From NCBI GenBank assembly GCA_029202405.1, contig CP119312.1, positions 1,617,001-1,681,000 on the forward strand: a DNA stretch of 64,000 bases, read 5' to 3'. This DNA comes from Candidatus Devosia phytovorans. Lineage in GTDB: Bacteria; Pseudomonadota; Alphaproteobacteria; Rhizobiales; Devosiaceae. Position 1 is the stretch's first letter. Each line of letters begins with the position of its first letter. Positions 20,784 through 30,138 of the stretch are shown in pieces. The notes below the pieces were generated by a model. It was not told the origin of the DNA and did no database searches. It saw only the letters and a program-made list of their open reading frames with translations. Made by a program: the position numbers and the translations under genes.

Positions 20784-20803
20784 GGGGCGGCTTCGGCCGC
20801 CCC
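20784..20803 (+). promoter_or_regulatory. GC-rich hairpin with TTCG loop after the binding-protein gene
   Basis: Eight perfect pairs (GGGGCGGC / GCCGCCCC) enclose TTCG, 10 nt after the binding-protein stop codon. Only a weak T-rich stretch follows. It may protect the upstream mRNA from 3' decay or partly terminate transcription, keeping binding protein above permease. The function is inferred. Confidence 0.55.
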
Positions 20804-20827
20804 GCCTCTTTCTGCAAGGCCTTGAGC

Positions 20828-21652
20828 ATGAAACGTTTCGCCGGCTGGACCCTGGCTACCCCCGCGACCATTCTGGTCGTGGTCTTTCTCGTGTTGCCGG
20901 TCCTGGCGACCATCGTCACGACCTTCACCACGCCTGCCGGTCCCTTCGCCACTTACCTGTCCTTCTTCGGCAGCGGCTTCCGGCGCACCGTGCTGTTCCG
21001 CACCATCCAGGTGTCGCTGATCACCACGGCCATCGCGCTGGTCGTCGGTTTCCTCACCGCCTATGTGATCTCCCGCGCGCCGGGGTGGCTGAAATCCATC
21101 CTGATCATCGCGGCGGTGTTTCCGCTGCTGACCGGCGTTGTGGTGCGCTCCTTTGCCTGGCTGATCATCCTCGGCAAGAACGGCATCCTCAATTCGACGC
21201 TGATCAATCTTGGCCTCATCGCCGAGCCGTTCCAGATGCTCTACACGCAAGGGTCGGTCATCGTCGCCATGGTCTATCTCTTCGTGCCGCTGATGATCCT
21301 GACGCTGGTCGGCGTGCTTGAATCCATTCCAGATGACCTGATTCAGGCCTCGTCCTCGCTGGGTGCCAAGCCGTCGGCGACCTTCATGCAGGTTACTCTG
21401 CCCCTCGCCGTGCCGGGGCTGATCGTCGGCGCCGTGTTGGTGTTCACCGGCAGCTTCACCTCCTATGCGACGCCGCAGCTGCTGGGTGGCGAGCAGGTGA
21501 TGATGATGGGCACGCTGATGTATCAGCAGGCCATGGTGACCTTTGACTGGGTTGCCGCCTCCACCATTGCCGCCGTCATGGTCGTCATCACCATCGCCAT
21601 CGTGGCTCTGATGAATGCCTTTGCCCGCCGCCTCAACCCGATGACCGTCTGA
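20828..21652 (+). CDS. ABC transporter permease, PotB type
   Basis: 274 residues with about six membrane segments, the first right after MKRFAGWTLATPA. The EAA-like cytoplasmic loop reads DLIQASSSLGAKPSATFMQVTLPLAVPGL, as expected for a permease contacting the ATPase. I start at ATG 20828 rather than TTG 20822. The stop overlaps the next start in TGATG, so the two permeases are translationally coupled. It should form the inner-membrane channel with the product of 21652. Confidence 0.85.
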   Translation: MKRFAGWTLATPATILVVVFLVLPVLATIVTTFTTPAGPFATYLSFFGSGFRRTVLFRTIQVSLITTAIALVVGFLTAYVISRAPGWLKSILIIAAVFPLLTGVVVRSFAWLIILGKNGILNSTLINLGLIAEPFQMLYTQGSVIVAMVYLFVPLMILTLVGVLESIPDDLIQASSSLGAKPSATFMQVTLPLAVPGLIVGAVLVFTGSFTSYATPQLLGGEQVMMMGTLMYQQAMVTFDWVAASTIAAVMVVITIAIVALMNAFARRLNPMTV

Positions 21653-22440
21653 TGACCCGCAATATCCATCCCCTGCTCATTGCCAGCACCGTGCTGGTCT
21701 TCATCTTCCTCGTCGGGCCGCTGATCATCGTGCTCGGTTCGGCGCTGAGCGACACGACCTATCTCACCTTCCCGCCGCAGGGGATCTCCCTGCGCTGGTT
21801 CGAGAATATCTTCCAGATCGACGCCTTCCGCCGCACCATCCTTACGAGTCTGCAGATCGCGCTGCTGTCGACGGTGATCGCGCTGATCATCGGCATTCCT
21901 GCAGCTTATGCGCTCAACCGCTATCGCATCCAGCTGCCGGGCTGGCTCTCGACATTGTTCGTTCTGCCGGTGCTGGTGCCCGAGCTGGTGCTGGGCTTTT
22001 CGCTGCTGAAGAATCTGGCGGTGCAGTTCAACTCACCGATCTATATCGCCCTGCTGTTCGGGCATGCGCTGCTGGTGCTGCCCTATGTGGTGCGGGTGAT
22101 CTCGGCCTCGCTGGCCTCGTTCGATTTTTCCATCGAGGAAGCCGCGATCAGCCTCGGCTCGCCGCCGCTGAAAACCTTCTTCACCATCCTGTTGCCCAAT
22201 GTGCGCTCCGGCGTGATTGCGGCCTTCATCCTCGCCTTCATCACCTCCATCAACGACGTTTCCATCTCGATCTTTTTGACCGGCCCGGGGCTTTCCACCC
22301 TGCCGATCCAGCTGCTCGCGCATATGGAACAGTTTTTTGATCCCACCGTGGCTTCGGTCTCGGTACTGCTGATGATCCTTACCGTGGCCGTGATGGCCGT
22401 CGTCGAGCGCACGCTCGGCCTGACCTTCCTGGCCAAATGA
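21652..22440 (+). CDS. ABC transporter permease, PotC type
   Basis: 262 residues and about six membrane segments (LLIASTVLVFIFLVGPLIIV at the N-terminus). The EAA loop is EEAAISLGSPPLKTFFTILLP, and FITSINDVSISIFLTGPG is typical of PotC-like proteins. It overlaps the preceding permease stop by one base and lies 4 nt before the ATPase gene. It is the second half of the membrane channel of this importer. Confidence 0.85.
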   Translation: MTRNIHPLLIASTVLVFIFLVGPLIIVLGSALSDTTYLTFPPQGISLRWFENIFQIDAFRRTILTSLQIALLSTVIALIIGIPAAYALNRYRIQLPGWLSTLFVLPVLVPELVLGFSLLKNLAVQFNSPIYIALLFGHALLVLPYVVRVISASLASFDFSIEEAAISLGSPPLKTFFTILLPNVRSGVIAAFILAFITSINDVSISIFLTGPGLSTLPIQLLAHMEQFFDPTVASVSVLLMILTVAVMAVVERTLGLTFLAK

Positions 22441-22444
22441 TCCC

Positions 22445-23506
22445 ATGACCCAGTCCCTTACCCTCGATTCAATCTCCGCTCACTACGGCTCCACCCAGGT
22501 GCTGGAAAACCTGTCGCTGGCCGTCGCCGAAGGCGAACTCGTCTCGCTGCTCGGCGCCTCCGGCTGCGGCAAGACCACGACGCTGCGCCTGATCGCTGGC
22601 TTCCTGCAGCCGACCTCCGGCACGATCACGCTGGGTGGCCGCGACCTGACCCGCCTGCCCCCGCATCAGCGCGACATTGGTCTGGTGTTCCAGAATTATG
22701 CGCTGTTCCCGCATCTGTCGGTGGCCGACAATGTCGGCTTCGGGCTCAAGCAACGCGGCGTCTCGGGCGATGCCAAGGCCAAGCGCGTCACGGCCATGCT
22801 GGAACGCGTCGGCCTGGCGCATCTCGCCGATCGCCTGCCCGCCGCCCTCTCGGGTGGCCAGAAGCAGCGCGTGGCACTGGCTCGTGCGCTCGTCATCGAG
22901 CCGCCACTGCTGATGTTCGATGAGCCGCTCAGCAATCTCGACGCCAAGCTGCGGGTCGACATGCGGGTGGAAATCCGCCAGCTGCAGCGCGCCAATGGCA
23001 CGACCTCGGTCTATGTGACCCATGACCAGGAAGAGGCCTTCTCGATCTCGGATCGCGTCGCCATCATGCATCAGGGCCGCATCATGCAGCTCGATACGCC
23101 GGAAAAGCTCTACCAGCGTCCGGCCAATGCCTTCGTTGCGCGATTTGTCGGTTTCGAGAACCTGATCGCCATGACGGTGGTCGCGCGCGATGGTGCCAAG
23201 ATCACGGCCGAAGCGGCTGGCGGCGTGCGACTGACGCTGTCGCTCGAACAGTTCGGCGAAATCCCCGACAGCTTCATCCTCGCCTGCCGCGCCGATGGCT
23301 TGATGGTCACCGACAATATGGCCATGGAAGGCATTCCGGCGACGCTGGGGCTGCGCACCTATCTGGGGCGCGCCTACCAGTATCAGGCGGAAACTTCGGC
23401 CGGTGCGCTGATCGCCAATGGACCGTTGACCCGCCCGCTCGAAGCGGGCGTGGCGGCAAAGCTGGTGCCGGTTCCCGAACAGTGCACCATCCTCGCCCCG
23501 GAATGA
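22445..23506 (+). CDS. ABC transporter ATP-binding protein, PotA type
   Basis: 353 residues. Walker A is GASGCGKTT (about residues 37-45), the Q-loop region VFQNYALFPHLSV, the ABC signature LSGGQKQRVALARAL, Walker B LLMFDEPLSNLD and the switch histidine VTHDQEEAF. A C-terminal TOBE-like extension from about residue 240 is usual for polyamine, iron and maltose-type importers and may bind a regulator or substrate. The stop overlaps the start of the amidohydrolase gene in ATGA, tying the transporter directly to the catabolic genes. Confidence 0.9.
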   Translation: MTQSLTLDSISAHYGSTQVLENLSLAVAEGELVSLLGASGCGKTTTLRLIAGFLQPTSGTITLGGRDLTRLPPHQRDIGLVFQNYALFPHLSVADNVGFGLKQRGVSGDAKAKRVTAMLERVGLAHLADRLPAALSGGQKQRVALARALVIEPPLLMFDEPLSNLDAKLRVDMRVEIRQLQRANGTTSVYVTHDQEEAFSISDRVAIMHQGRIMQLDTPEKLYQRPANAFVARFVGFENLIAMTVVARDGAKITAEAAGGVRLTLSLEQFGEIPDSFILACRADGLMVTDNMAMEGIPATLGLRTYLGRAYQYQAETSAGALIANGPLTRPLEAGVAAKLVPVPEQCTILAPE

Positions 23507-24828
23507 CCACGCTTCTCACCAATGCCTGGGTTCTCACCATCGACGATGCCCTGACCGAGCATAATCCCGGTTGGGTGCAGGTGGATGGGACGACCATCAC
23601 GGCAATCGGTTCTGGTACGCCGCCCAGCGTGCCGGGCGCGGAAGTGGTGGACTGTGGCGGCGACATCATCATGCCGGGCATGGTCAATCCGCATTGCCAC
23701 ATGGGCATGTCGGTGTTCCGAGGCCTCGCCGAAGACGTCGACGATAGGCTCTACCGCTATATCCTGCCGCTCGAGCGCAAGTTCGTCACGGCGGAAATGG
23801 TGCGCATCGGCTCGGCCATGTCGGCACTGGAGTTGATCCAGGGCGGCGTCACCACCGTCGCCGACATGTATTATTTCGAAACCGAAGTGGCCCGCGTCTG
23901 CGACACGGCAGGCTTGCGCGCCGTAGTCGGGCAGACGCTGGCCGATTTTGATCCGCCGGACCATAAGGACTTTGACGAGGGCTTTGCCCGGGTCGAGGAA
24001 TTGGTGGATGGCTGGCGCGGCCATGCGCTGGTGACGCCCTCTATTGCGCCCCATGCCCCCTATTCCACCGGGCTCAGGACCATGGAGCGCATTGCGCAAT
24101 GGTCAGCCGACAATCCGGACGTGCCGGTGCAGATGCATCTGGCCGAAAGCACGTTGGAAGTGGCCTGGGCCAGGGACAATCACGGCAAGTCCACGGTTGC
24201 CGTGACCCGCGATGCGGGCCTGCTCAAGCCGAACCTCATCTGTGCGCATTGCCTGCAGCTCGATGATGCCGACATCACCATGATGAGCGAGCATCAGGTC
24301 TGCGTCGCCACCAATCCGCGCTCCAATGGCAAGGCTGGTCGTGGCATTGCGCTGGTCGAGCGGATGCGCAATGCGGGCCTCCCCGTCGGCGTCGGCAGTG
24401 ATGGGGCGATGAGCGGCAATACGCTGGACCTGTTCAGCCAGTTCGCCCCGGTCTCGATGTTCGCCAAGCTCCTCGCCGGATCGCGCAAGCCGCTGCCGGC
24501 TGTGGAGGTCATCCGCATGGCCACGATCGAAGGCGCGCGGGTGTTGAGCCTCAACCTCAAGACCGGCTCGCTCGAAGCGGGCAAACAGGCGGACCTGATC
24601 CGCATCAGCCTTGCCGCGCCGCGCCTCCATCCGATCTACGACCCCTATTCCATGCTGGTCTTTGCCACCATGCCCAGCGACGTAACCGACACCATGGTCG
24701 CCGGCCGCTGGCTGATGCGCGACCGCCAGGTCACGACGCTCGACGTCAGCAAGACCGTCGCCGATGCCAATCAGATCGCCCGCCAGTTCAAGGCCGAAAT
24801 GGCCCGAATAGACAGCCAGACACTATGA
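23503..24828 (+). CDS. COG0402-type amidohydrolase / aminohydrolase (deaminase-like)
   Basis: 441 residues from the ATG that overlaps the ATPase stop. The metal-binding motif is NPHCHMGMSVFRGLAED (about residues 65-80). Further ligands come from QMHLAES, CAHCLQLDD and GVGSDGAMSGNTLDLF, a pattern shared with S-adenosylhomocysteine/methylthioadenosine deaminases, guanine deaminases and triazine hydrolases (SsnA/AtzA group). The exact substrate cannot be read from the sequence. Its place inside an operon with adenine deaminase and nucleoside hydrolase favours a purine-, pyrimidine- or pterin-like ring. The stop is coupled (ATGA) to the next gene. Confidence 0.82.
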   Translation: MTTLLTNAWVLTIDDALTEHNPGWVQVDGTTITAIGSGTPPSVPGAEVVDCGGDIIMPGMVNPHCHMGMSVFRGLAEDVDDRLYRYILPLERKFVTAEMVRIGSAMSALELIQGGVTTVADMYYFETEVARVCDTAGLRAVVGQTLADFDPPDHKDFDEGFARVEELVDGWRGHALVTPSIAPHAPYSTGLRTMERIAQWSADNPDVPVQMHLAESTLEVAWARDNHGKSTVAVTRDAGLLKPNLICAHCLQLDDADITMMSEHQVCVATNPRSNGKAGRGIALVERMRNAGLPVGVGSDGAMSGNTLDLFSQFAPVSMFAKLLAGSRKPLPAVEVIRMATIEGARVLSLNLKTGSLEAGKQADLIRISLAAPRLHPIYDPYSMLVFATMPSDVTDTMVAGRWLMRDRQVTTLDVSKTVADANQIARQFKAEMARIDSQTL

Positions 24829-26216
24829 CCACACTCGACGCCGTCCTCGCCCAAGCCGATCTTGAACTCGACGCAAGCCTGGAGCGGCTGTTCGAGCTGA
24901 TCCGCATTCCCTCGGTTTCGACCGAAGCCGAATACGCGCCGGACTGCCGCCGCGCCGCCGAATGGCTGCGCGACCAGTTGGCAGAGCTCGATTTCGACGC
25001 GACGGTGCGCGATACAGCAGGTCATCCCATGGTGGTGGGTCATGGGCCGAAGGTGGCGGGACCGCATGTGCTGTTCTATGGCCACTATGACGTGCAGCCG
25101 GTCGATCCGCTGCACCTCTGGAACACGCCGCCCTTCGAGCCGTCGCTGGCGCCGCAGCCCGATGGCGAGACTTATATCCTTGGTCGCGGCGCGTCCGACG
25201 ACAAGGGGCAGCTGCTGACCTTCGTTGAAGCCTGTCGCGCCTGGAAATCGGTCACCGGCACCTTGCCGATCCGCGTGTCCATGCTGTTCGAAGGCGAAGA
25301 AGAGGCCGGATCGCCATCGCTCGGGCCGTTCCTCGAGGCCAATGCCGAGGACCTGCGCGCTGATACAATCCTCGTTTGTGACACCGACATGTGGGACCGC
25401 GAAACGCCGGCCATCACCACCATGTGGCGCGGCTTCGTCTCGGAAGAATTCGAGGTCACCACGGCCGACCGGGATCTGCATTCCGGCATGTTCGGCAGCG
25501 CCGCGCGCAATGCCGTCCAGCTCATTGGTACGATCATCGGCAAGTTCCGCGCTGACGATGGCAGCGTGGCGATACCCGGATTTTACCATGGCGTCGCCGA
25601 ACTGGCGGAAGCCAATCGGGCGGAGTGGGAGCGCCTGCCTTTCGACGCGGATAAGTTCCTTGGTGATGTGGGCCTTTCCATTCCCGCCGGCGAAGCGGGC
25701 CGCTCCGTGCTGGAACAGGTCTGGGCGCGGCCGACGGCGGAAGTGCATGGCGTCTGGGGCGGTTATGCTGGCGACGGCTTCAAGACCGTCATCCCCGCCA
25801 AGGCCGGAGCCAAGATATCTTTCCGCCTCGTCGCCGGACAGGACCCGGCCCGCATCCGCGAGCTCTTCCGCGACTTCGTCACGTCGCTGATCCCGGCCGA
25901 CTGCTCGGTGACCTTCAAGTCCTATGCGTCGGCTGCAGCGCAGAGCATGCCGCTCGATGGTGCATTGCTGACCAAGGCCAAGGATGCGTTGAGCGAGGAA
26001 TGGCAGCGCCAGACCGCGCTGGCGGGCACTGGCGGATCGATCCCGATCCTGGGCGAATTCAAGGACCGGCTGGGTATGGAGAGCCTGCTCATCGGCTTTG
26101 CGCGCTTCGACAACCGCATCCATAGCCCGAATGAAAAATACGACCTGTCGAGCTTCCACAAGGGCATCCGCTCCTGGGTGCGCATTCTGGCTGCTTTTTC
26201 GGAGACACGGACATGA
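24825..26216 (+). CDS. M20-family metallopeptidase (dipeptidase-like)
   Basis: 463 residues. M20 zinc motifs are GHYDVQPVD (about residue 84), GRGASDDKG, the catalytic pair in EGEEEAGSPS, CDTDMWD, and a C-terminal IHSPNEKY. Length and motifs fit the CNDP/ArgE-like dipeptidases that cut an amide bond next to a free carboxylate. ATGA overlaps link it to the genes on both sides. A dipeptidase inside a nucleobase operon is unusual. It could cleave an amino-acid side group from a modified base, or the operon may serve several nitrogen compounds; neither is shown. Confidence 0.85.
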   Translation: MTTLDAVLAQADLELDASLERLFELIRIPSVSTEAEYAPDCRRAAEWLRDQLAELDFDATVRDTAGHPMVVGHGPKVAGPHVLFYGHYDVQPVDPLHLWNTPPFEPSLAPQPDGETYILGRGASDDKGQLLTFVEACRAWKSVTGTLPIRVSMLFEGEEEAGSPSLGPFLEANAEDLRADTILVCDTDMWDRETPAITTMWRGFVSEEFEVTTADRDLHSGMFGSAARNAVQLIGTIIGKFRADDGSVAIPGFYHGVAELAEANRAEWERLPFDADKFLGDVGLSIPAGEAGRSVLEQVWARPTAEVHGVWGGYAGDGFKTVIPAKAGAKISFRLVAGQDPARIRELFRDFVTSLIPADCSVTFKSYASAAAQSMPLDGALLTKAKDALSEEWQRQTALAGTGGSIPILGEFKDRLGMESLLIGFARFDNRIHSPNEKYDLSSFHKGIRSWVRILAAFSETRT

Positions 26217-28012
26217 CGCTGACCCGCTTCTCGGTTGCTCCGCTCCACGCCAGCACCAGGCATTTGGCCGCCGTCGCCGGTGGCCGCGTTGCGGCCGACC
26301 TGGTGATCACCGGAACCCGCGTGCTCTCGACCTATTCGGAACGCATCGCCGAGAACCGCGAAGTCTGGCTGGCCAATGGGCGCATTGCCGCCGTGATGCC
26401 GGCTGGCGCCCATAAGAAGGGCCCTGCCCCCAAGGCGATCTATGACGCCAGGGGCGGCATCATCGCGCCGGGCCTAGTTGATCCCCACATTCACATCGAA
26501 AGTTCGATGGTCACCGCCTGTGCCTATGCCGAGGCGGCTTTGCTCAATGGTACGACGACGATCTTCTGTGACAGCCATGAGATCGGCAATGTGATGGACG
26601 TGGCCGGCGTCGAAGCCATGCTGGAAGATGCGCGGATGGCACCGCTGTCGATCTTCCTCACCGTGCCTTCCACCGTCCCGGCCACCTCGCCTGAGCTCGA
26701 AACCGCTGGCGGCGACCTGACGCCGGACAAGATCGGCGCTCTGTTCGACAAATGGCCGGAGGCCGTGGCGCTGGGCGAGAAGATGGACTTCGTGCCCGTC
26801 TCCATGGGCGATCCGCGCAGCCATGCCATCATCGCCGAGGCGCTGAAGCGTAACCGGCCGGTCTCGGGCCATATCTATGGCCGCGAATTTGTCGCGCCCT
26901 ATGCGGCGGCCGGCGTCACCGACACGCATGAAGCCATTGACCGCGACATTGCCGACGATTTCATCGATGCCGGCATCTGGGTCTTCCTGCGCGGCGGCAA
27001 TCCGGCGACGCCGTGGAACTCCATAGTCGAAGCCATCAAGCCGATCACCGAGCTGGGCGCCAGTCACAAGCGCTTCTGCGTCTGCACCGACGACCGCGAC
27101 GCCGATGATCTCCTGAGCTTTGGCCTCGACTGGGTGGTGCGCGAAGCCATCCGCTGCGGCATGAAGCCGGAACAGGCTTGGGCCATGGGCTCGCTGCATG
27201 GCGCGACGCGCTTCGGCATGGGTGACGAAATCGGTGGTCTGGGTGGCGGTCGCCGGGCTGACCTCGTGCTGCTCGATGACAGCCTCAAGCCCGTCAGCAC
27301 CTGGTATGGCGGCGAGCTGGTGGTGGAGGATCGCAAGATCACGCCGGTGCTCGAGGCCACGCTCAACCAGCGCTACCGCTATCCCGAGGCCGCCTATAAC
27401 ACGGTGCACCTGCCAAAATCGGTCAAGCTTGCGCCGGAGCTGCCAACCGGGCCCGTCACCGCCAATGCCATCGGCATTGAAATGCCGGGGATCGTGCTGC
27501 CGCATCGTAAGGTTGCGGTGGAACCAGCCAATGACTGGGCGAGCCTTCTCGACAAACACAGCCTGAGCTTTGTCACCGTCATCGAACGCCACGGCAAATC
27601 CGACGGCGGCGTGGCGCATGGCCTGCTGCAGGACTTCGGCATCAAGAACGGCGCTGTGGGCTCCAGCGTCGGCCATGACAGCCACAATATCATCCTCGCC
27701 GGCAGCAATGAGGCCGACATGGCTTTGGCGCTCAAGACCATCGAAGAGGCCAAGGGTGGCGTCGTCGTGGTGCAGGATGGTGAAGTGAAGGCTTTCGTCG
27801 GCCTGCCGATCGCGGGCCTGCTCTCCGACAAGCGCGTGCATGAGGTGGCGGCCGAAAACCAGGCGCTCAAGGCCGCCTGGAGCGCGGTCGGCTGCACCAT
27901 CCCCTATATGGGCTTTAACCTCATCCCGCTGTCGGTCATTCCGGAAATCCGCATTACCGACAAGGGACTTGTGAAGGTCCCCGAAATGGTGCTGGCTCCA
28001 CTCTATGAGTAG
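26213..28012 (+). CDS. ade: Adenine deaminase
   Basis: 599 residues, a full-length canonical adenine deaminase (adenine to hypoxanthine plus ammonia). The motifs are PGLVDPHIHIESSM, CDSHEIGNV, SGHIYGREFVAPYAAAGVTDTHE, CVCTDDRDADDL and SVGHDSHNIILAGSNEADM. The N-terminal domain (DLVITGTRVLSTYSERI) and the beta-rich C-terminal domain are both present. The start ATG overlaps the dipeptidase stop and the stop overlaps the nucleoside hydrolase start. It is a paralogue of the divergent enzyme at 17648-19513; keeping two members of this family in one locus suggests two related substrates. Confidence 0.9.
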   Translation: MTLTRFSVAPLHASTRHLAAVAGGRVAADLVITGTRVLSTYSERIAENREVWLANGRIAAVMPAGAHKKGPAPKAIYDARGGIIAPGLVDPHIHIESSMVTACAYAEAALLNGTTTIFCDSHEIGNVMDVAGVEAMLEDARMAPLSIFLTVPSTVPATSPELETAGGDLTPDKIGALFDKWPEAVALGEKMDFVPVSMGDPRSHAIIAEALKRNRPVSGHIYGREFVAPYAAAGVTDTHEAIDRDIADDFIDAGIWVFLRGGNPATPWNSIVEAIKPITELGASHKRFCVCTDDRDADDLLSFGLDWVVREAIRCGMKPEQAWAMGSLHGATRFGMGDEIGGLGGGRRADLVLLDDSLKPVSTWYGGELVVEDRKITPVLEATLNQRYRYPEAAYNTVHLPKSVKLAPELPTGPVTANAIGIEMPGIVLPHRKVAVEPANDWASLLDKHSLSFVTVIERHGKSDGGVAHGLLQDFGIKNGAVGSSVGHDSHNIILAGSNEADMALALKTIEEAKGGVVVVQDGEVKAFVGLPIAGLLSDKRVHEVAAENQALKAAWSAVGCTIPYMGFNLIPLSVIPEIRITDKGLVKVPEMVLAPLYE

Positions 28013-28904
28013 AAAAGTCATCATCGACACCGACCCCGGGCTCGACGACGCCGTCGCCATTCTCTTCGCACTGGCGTCCGGCAAGTTCGAGGTGCTGGGG
28101 CTGACGACCGTTGCCGGCAATATCGGGCTGGCAAAGACCACCACCAATGCCGGCGGCCTCCTGTCGGTGATGCAGCGGTCGGATATTCCCGTCATCTCGG
28201 GCGCCGATGTGCCGCTGCTGCGCGACGGGATCGATGCCATCGTCGTGCATGGCGACGACGGGCTGCGTGGGGTCACCCTGCCCAAGCCGGGCCGCTCTGC
28301 CAGAACTGGCGCCGTGGACTGGCTGGCCGAGACACTGCTGGCACATCCGAGCGGCACGGTGGATGTGTTGGCGCTGGGGCCGTTGACCAATATTGCGCGC
28401 CTCGTGGACGAGCATCCTGCAGCGGCCGGCCGCATTGGCCAGCTGATCGTCATGGGTGGCGCCGTGGACGAGCCGGGCAATGTCGGCCCCAATTCGGAAT
28501 TCAATTTTGCCTGCGACCCCGAGGCGGCGGCCGTGGTGCTGCATGCCGATATCCGCACCACGATCATTCCGCTCGACGTGACACGCCGCGTGCGGGCCGG
28601 CCGTGATTATGTCGAGGCGCTGCGTGGCACGCCGGCTGGCACGGTTTCCGCCGATGTGCTCACCGCCTATCTGATCGACGGCAAGGAAAGCCGGCCGCTG
28701 CACGATCCCTGCGTCATGTTACTGGCGCTGGAACCAGACCTGTTCGGGGTGGAACTGCTGCGCCTCGCCGTGGACCTGGGCGATGACGCCGATGCCGGCG
28801 CTCTCAAGCGCAGCGCCAGCGGCAGCCCGGTCAATGTCGCGATGACGGTGGATGTCGAGAGGGCTCTGGCGCTCCTGGCGGAAGGACTCAGGCGCCCGGC
28901 CTGA
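28005..28904 (+). CDS. Nucleoside hydrolase (inosine/uridine-preferring family)
   Basis: 299 residues. The calcium/ribose-binding signature IDTDPGLDDAVA is at residues 7-18, with LALGPLTNIA, VMGGAVDEPGNV, EFNFACDPEAA and a C-terminal LHDPCVMLLAL. These enzymes split the N-glycosidic bond of ribonucleosides to base and ribose. It overlaps the adenine deaminase gene by 8 nt and is the last gene of the operon. It would supply free base to the deaminases. The 3' end overlaps the oppositely directed M20 amidohydrolase gene by 17 nt. Confidence 0.9.
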   Translation: MSRKVIIDTDPGLDDAVAILFALASGKFEVLGLTTVAGNIGLAKTTTNAGGLLSVMQRSDIPVISGADVPLLRDGIDAIVVHGDDGLRGVTLPKPGRSARTGAVDWLAETLLAHPSGTVDVLALGPLTNIARLVDEHPAAAGRIGQLIVMGGAVDEPGNVGPNSEFNFACDPEAAAVVLHADIRTTIIPLDVTRRVRAGRDYVEALRGTPAGTVSADVLTAYLIDGKESRPLHDPCVMLLALEPDLFGVELLRLAVDLGDDADAGALKRSASGSPVNVAMTVDVERALALLAEGLRRPA

Positions 28905-30063
28905 GCTGCTGTTCGACCAGCGTGGTCCAAAAGCGCGCGCCGGTCAGGATGGCCTCGTCGTTGAAGTCATAGCGCGAATTGTGGTGCAGCGCGCCATCCA
29001 CGGCCGGTCCATTGCCGAGCCAGACATAGCAGCCCGGTACGCGGCCACCGAATTCGGCAAAGTCATCGCCTGCCGTCGAAGGCGGAAAATCGGTCACCAC
29101 CGGCTTACCGGTCACGGCACTTGCCGCCGCCAGCGCGGCCGCGGTTGCCGTAGCGTCATTGACCACGGGCGGGATGCGGCGCTTGAAATCAAAGCTGGCC
29201 GAAATGCCGAACATGCTGGCCACGCCCTGAGCCAGCTTGCCGATCTCAGCTTCGAGCTGGTCGCGGACCGCACCCGTATAGGCGCGCGCCGTGCCCCCGA
29301 TGCGCACATCGTCGGGGATGACATTGAGCGCGCGGAAATCGCCACCGGTAATGGCGCAGGCACTGACCACAGCGGGCTGCAGCGGGTCGACGATCCGGGC
29401 CACAATGGTATGGATGGCGGTGAGGAAATGCGCCGCCGCCGTCATGGCATCGCGCCCGAGATGCGGCTTGGCGCCATGGGTGCCGACGCCGTGGAAGGTC
29501 ACTTCCCAGCTATCCGACGAGGCGAGTTGCGGCCCGGCCACCACGGCCATTTCGTCGGTCGCCAGCCCCGGCATATTGTGCAGGCCATAGACGGCGTGGA
29601 CCGGGAAGCGCTCGAAGAAGCCATCCTCGATCATCGCTTTGGCGCCGCCGCGGCCCTCTTCGGCCGGCTGGAAGATGAAATGCACCGTCCCGGAAAAGTT
29701 TCTTGTCCGGGCCAGATGACGCGCCGCGGCCAGCAGCATCACCGTATGCCCGTCATGGCCGCAGGCATGCATGGTATTTGGGGTTCTGGACCTGTAGGCG
29801 ACCTCGCCCAGTTCCGGCATGGCCAGCGCGTCCATGTCTGCCCGCAGCGCGATGGCCCCCGTGCCATTGCCGACCCGCAGTGTCCCGACAACGCCGGTCT
29901 TGCCCAGCCCGAGATGCACCGCGATCCCGGCCTGCTCCAGCTGCTCGGCGACGATGGCGCTGGTGCGCCGTTCCTCGAAGCCGAGTTCAGGATGGGCGTG
30001 AAGGTCGCGGCGCAGGGCGATCATCGCCTCGATGTCATAGGGATCGTTGTCGCCGTGGGTCAT
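28888..30063 (-). CDS. M20-family amidohydrolase (hippurate / N-acyl-amino-acid hydrolase type)
   Basis: 391 residues from the ATG at 30063 (MTHGDNDPYD). A frame extension to 30861 runs antisense through the next gene and lacks family homology. Motifs are RRDLHAHPELGFEE, ALRADMDALAMPE, HACGHDGHTVMLL, FIFQPAEEGRGGAKAMI and YGLHNMPG, all standard for the IAA-amino acid/hippurate hydrolase subgroup. It probably hydrolyses N-acyl amino acids or a similar amide. It converges on the nucleoside hydrolase gene with a 17-nt overlap and is divergent from the phosphoribosyltransferase. Confidence 0.85.
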   Translation of the reverse strand: MTHGDNDPYDIEAMIALRRDLHAHPELGFEERRTSAIVAEQLEQAGIAVHLGLGKTGVVGTLRVGNGTGAIALRADMDALAMPELGEVAYRSRTPNTMHACGHDGHTVMLLAAARHLARTRNFSGTVHFIFQPAEEGRGGAKAMIEDGFFERFPVHAVYGLHNMPGLATDEMAVVAGPQLASSDSWEVTFHGVGTHGAKPHLGRDAMTAAAHFLTAIHTIVARIVDPLQPAVVSACAITGGDFRALNVIPDDVRIGGTARAYTGAVRDQLEAEIGKLAQGVASMFGISASFDFKRRIPPVVNDATATAAALAAASAVTGKPVVTDFPPSTAGDDFAEFGGRVPGCYVWLGNGPAVDGALHHNSRYDFNDEAILTGARFWTTLVEQQLRPGA

Positions 30064-30138
30064 GGATGGATAAGCTCTTGAAAAGTCACTCCGGCCATAG
30101 CATCCAGCATTTGCCCACGGCCAGCAAGGAAACCGGTT

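Noticed and set aside
28852..30081. Plus-strand open frame of 409 codons
   Set aside because: Antisense to the M20 amidohydrolase, which has all family motifs; the plus-strand product has none.
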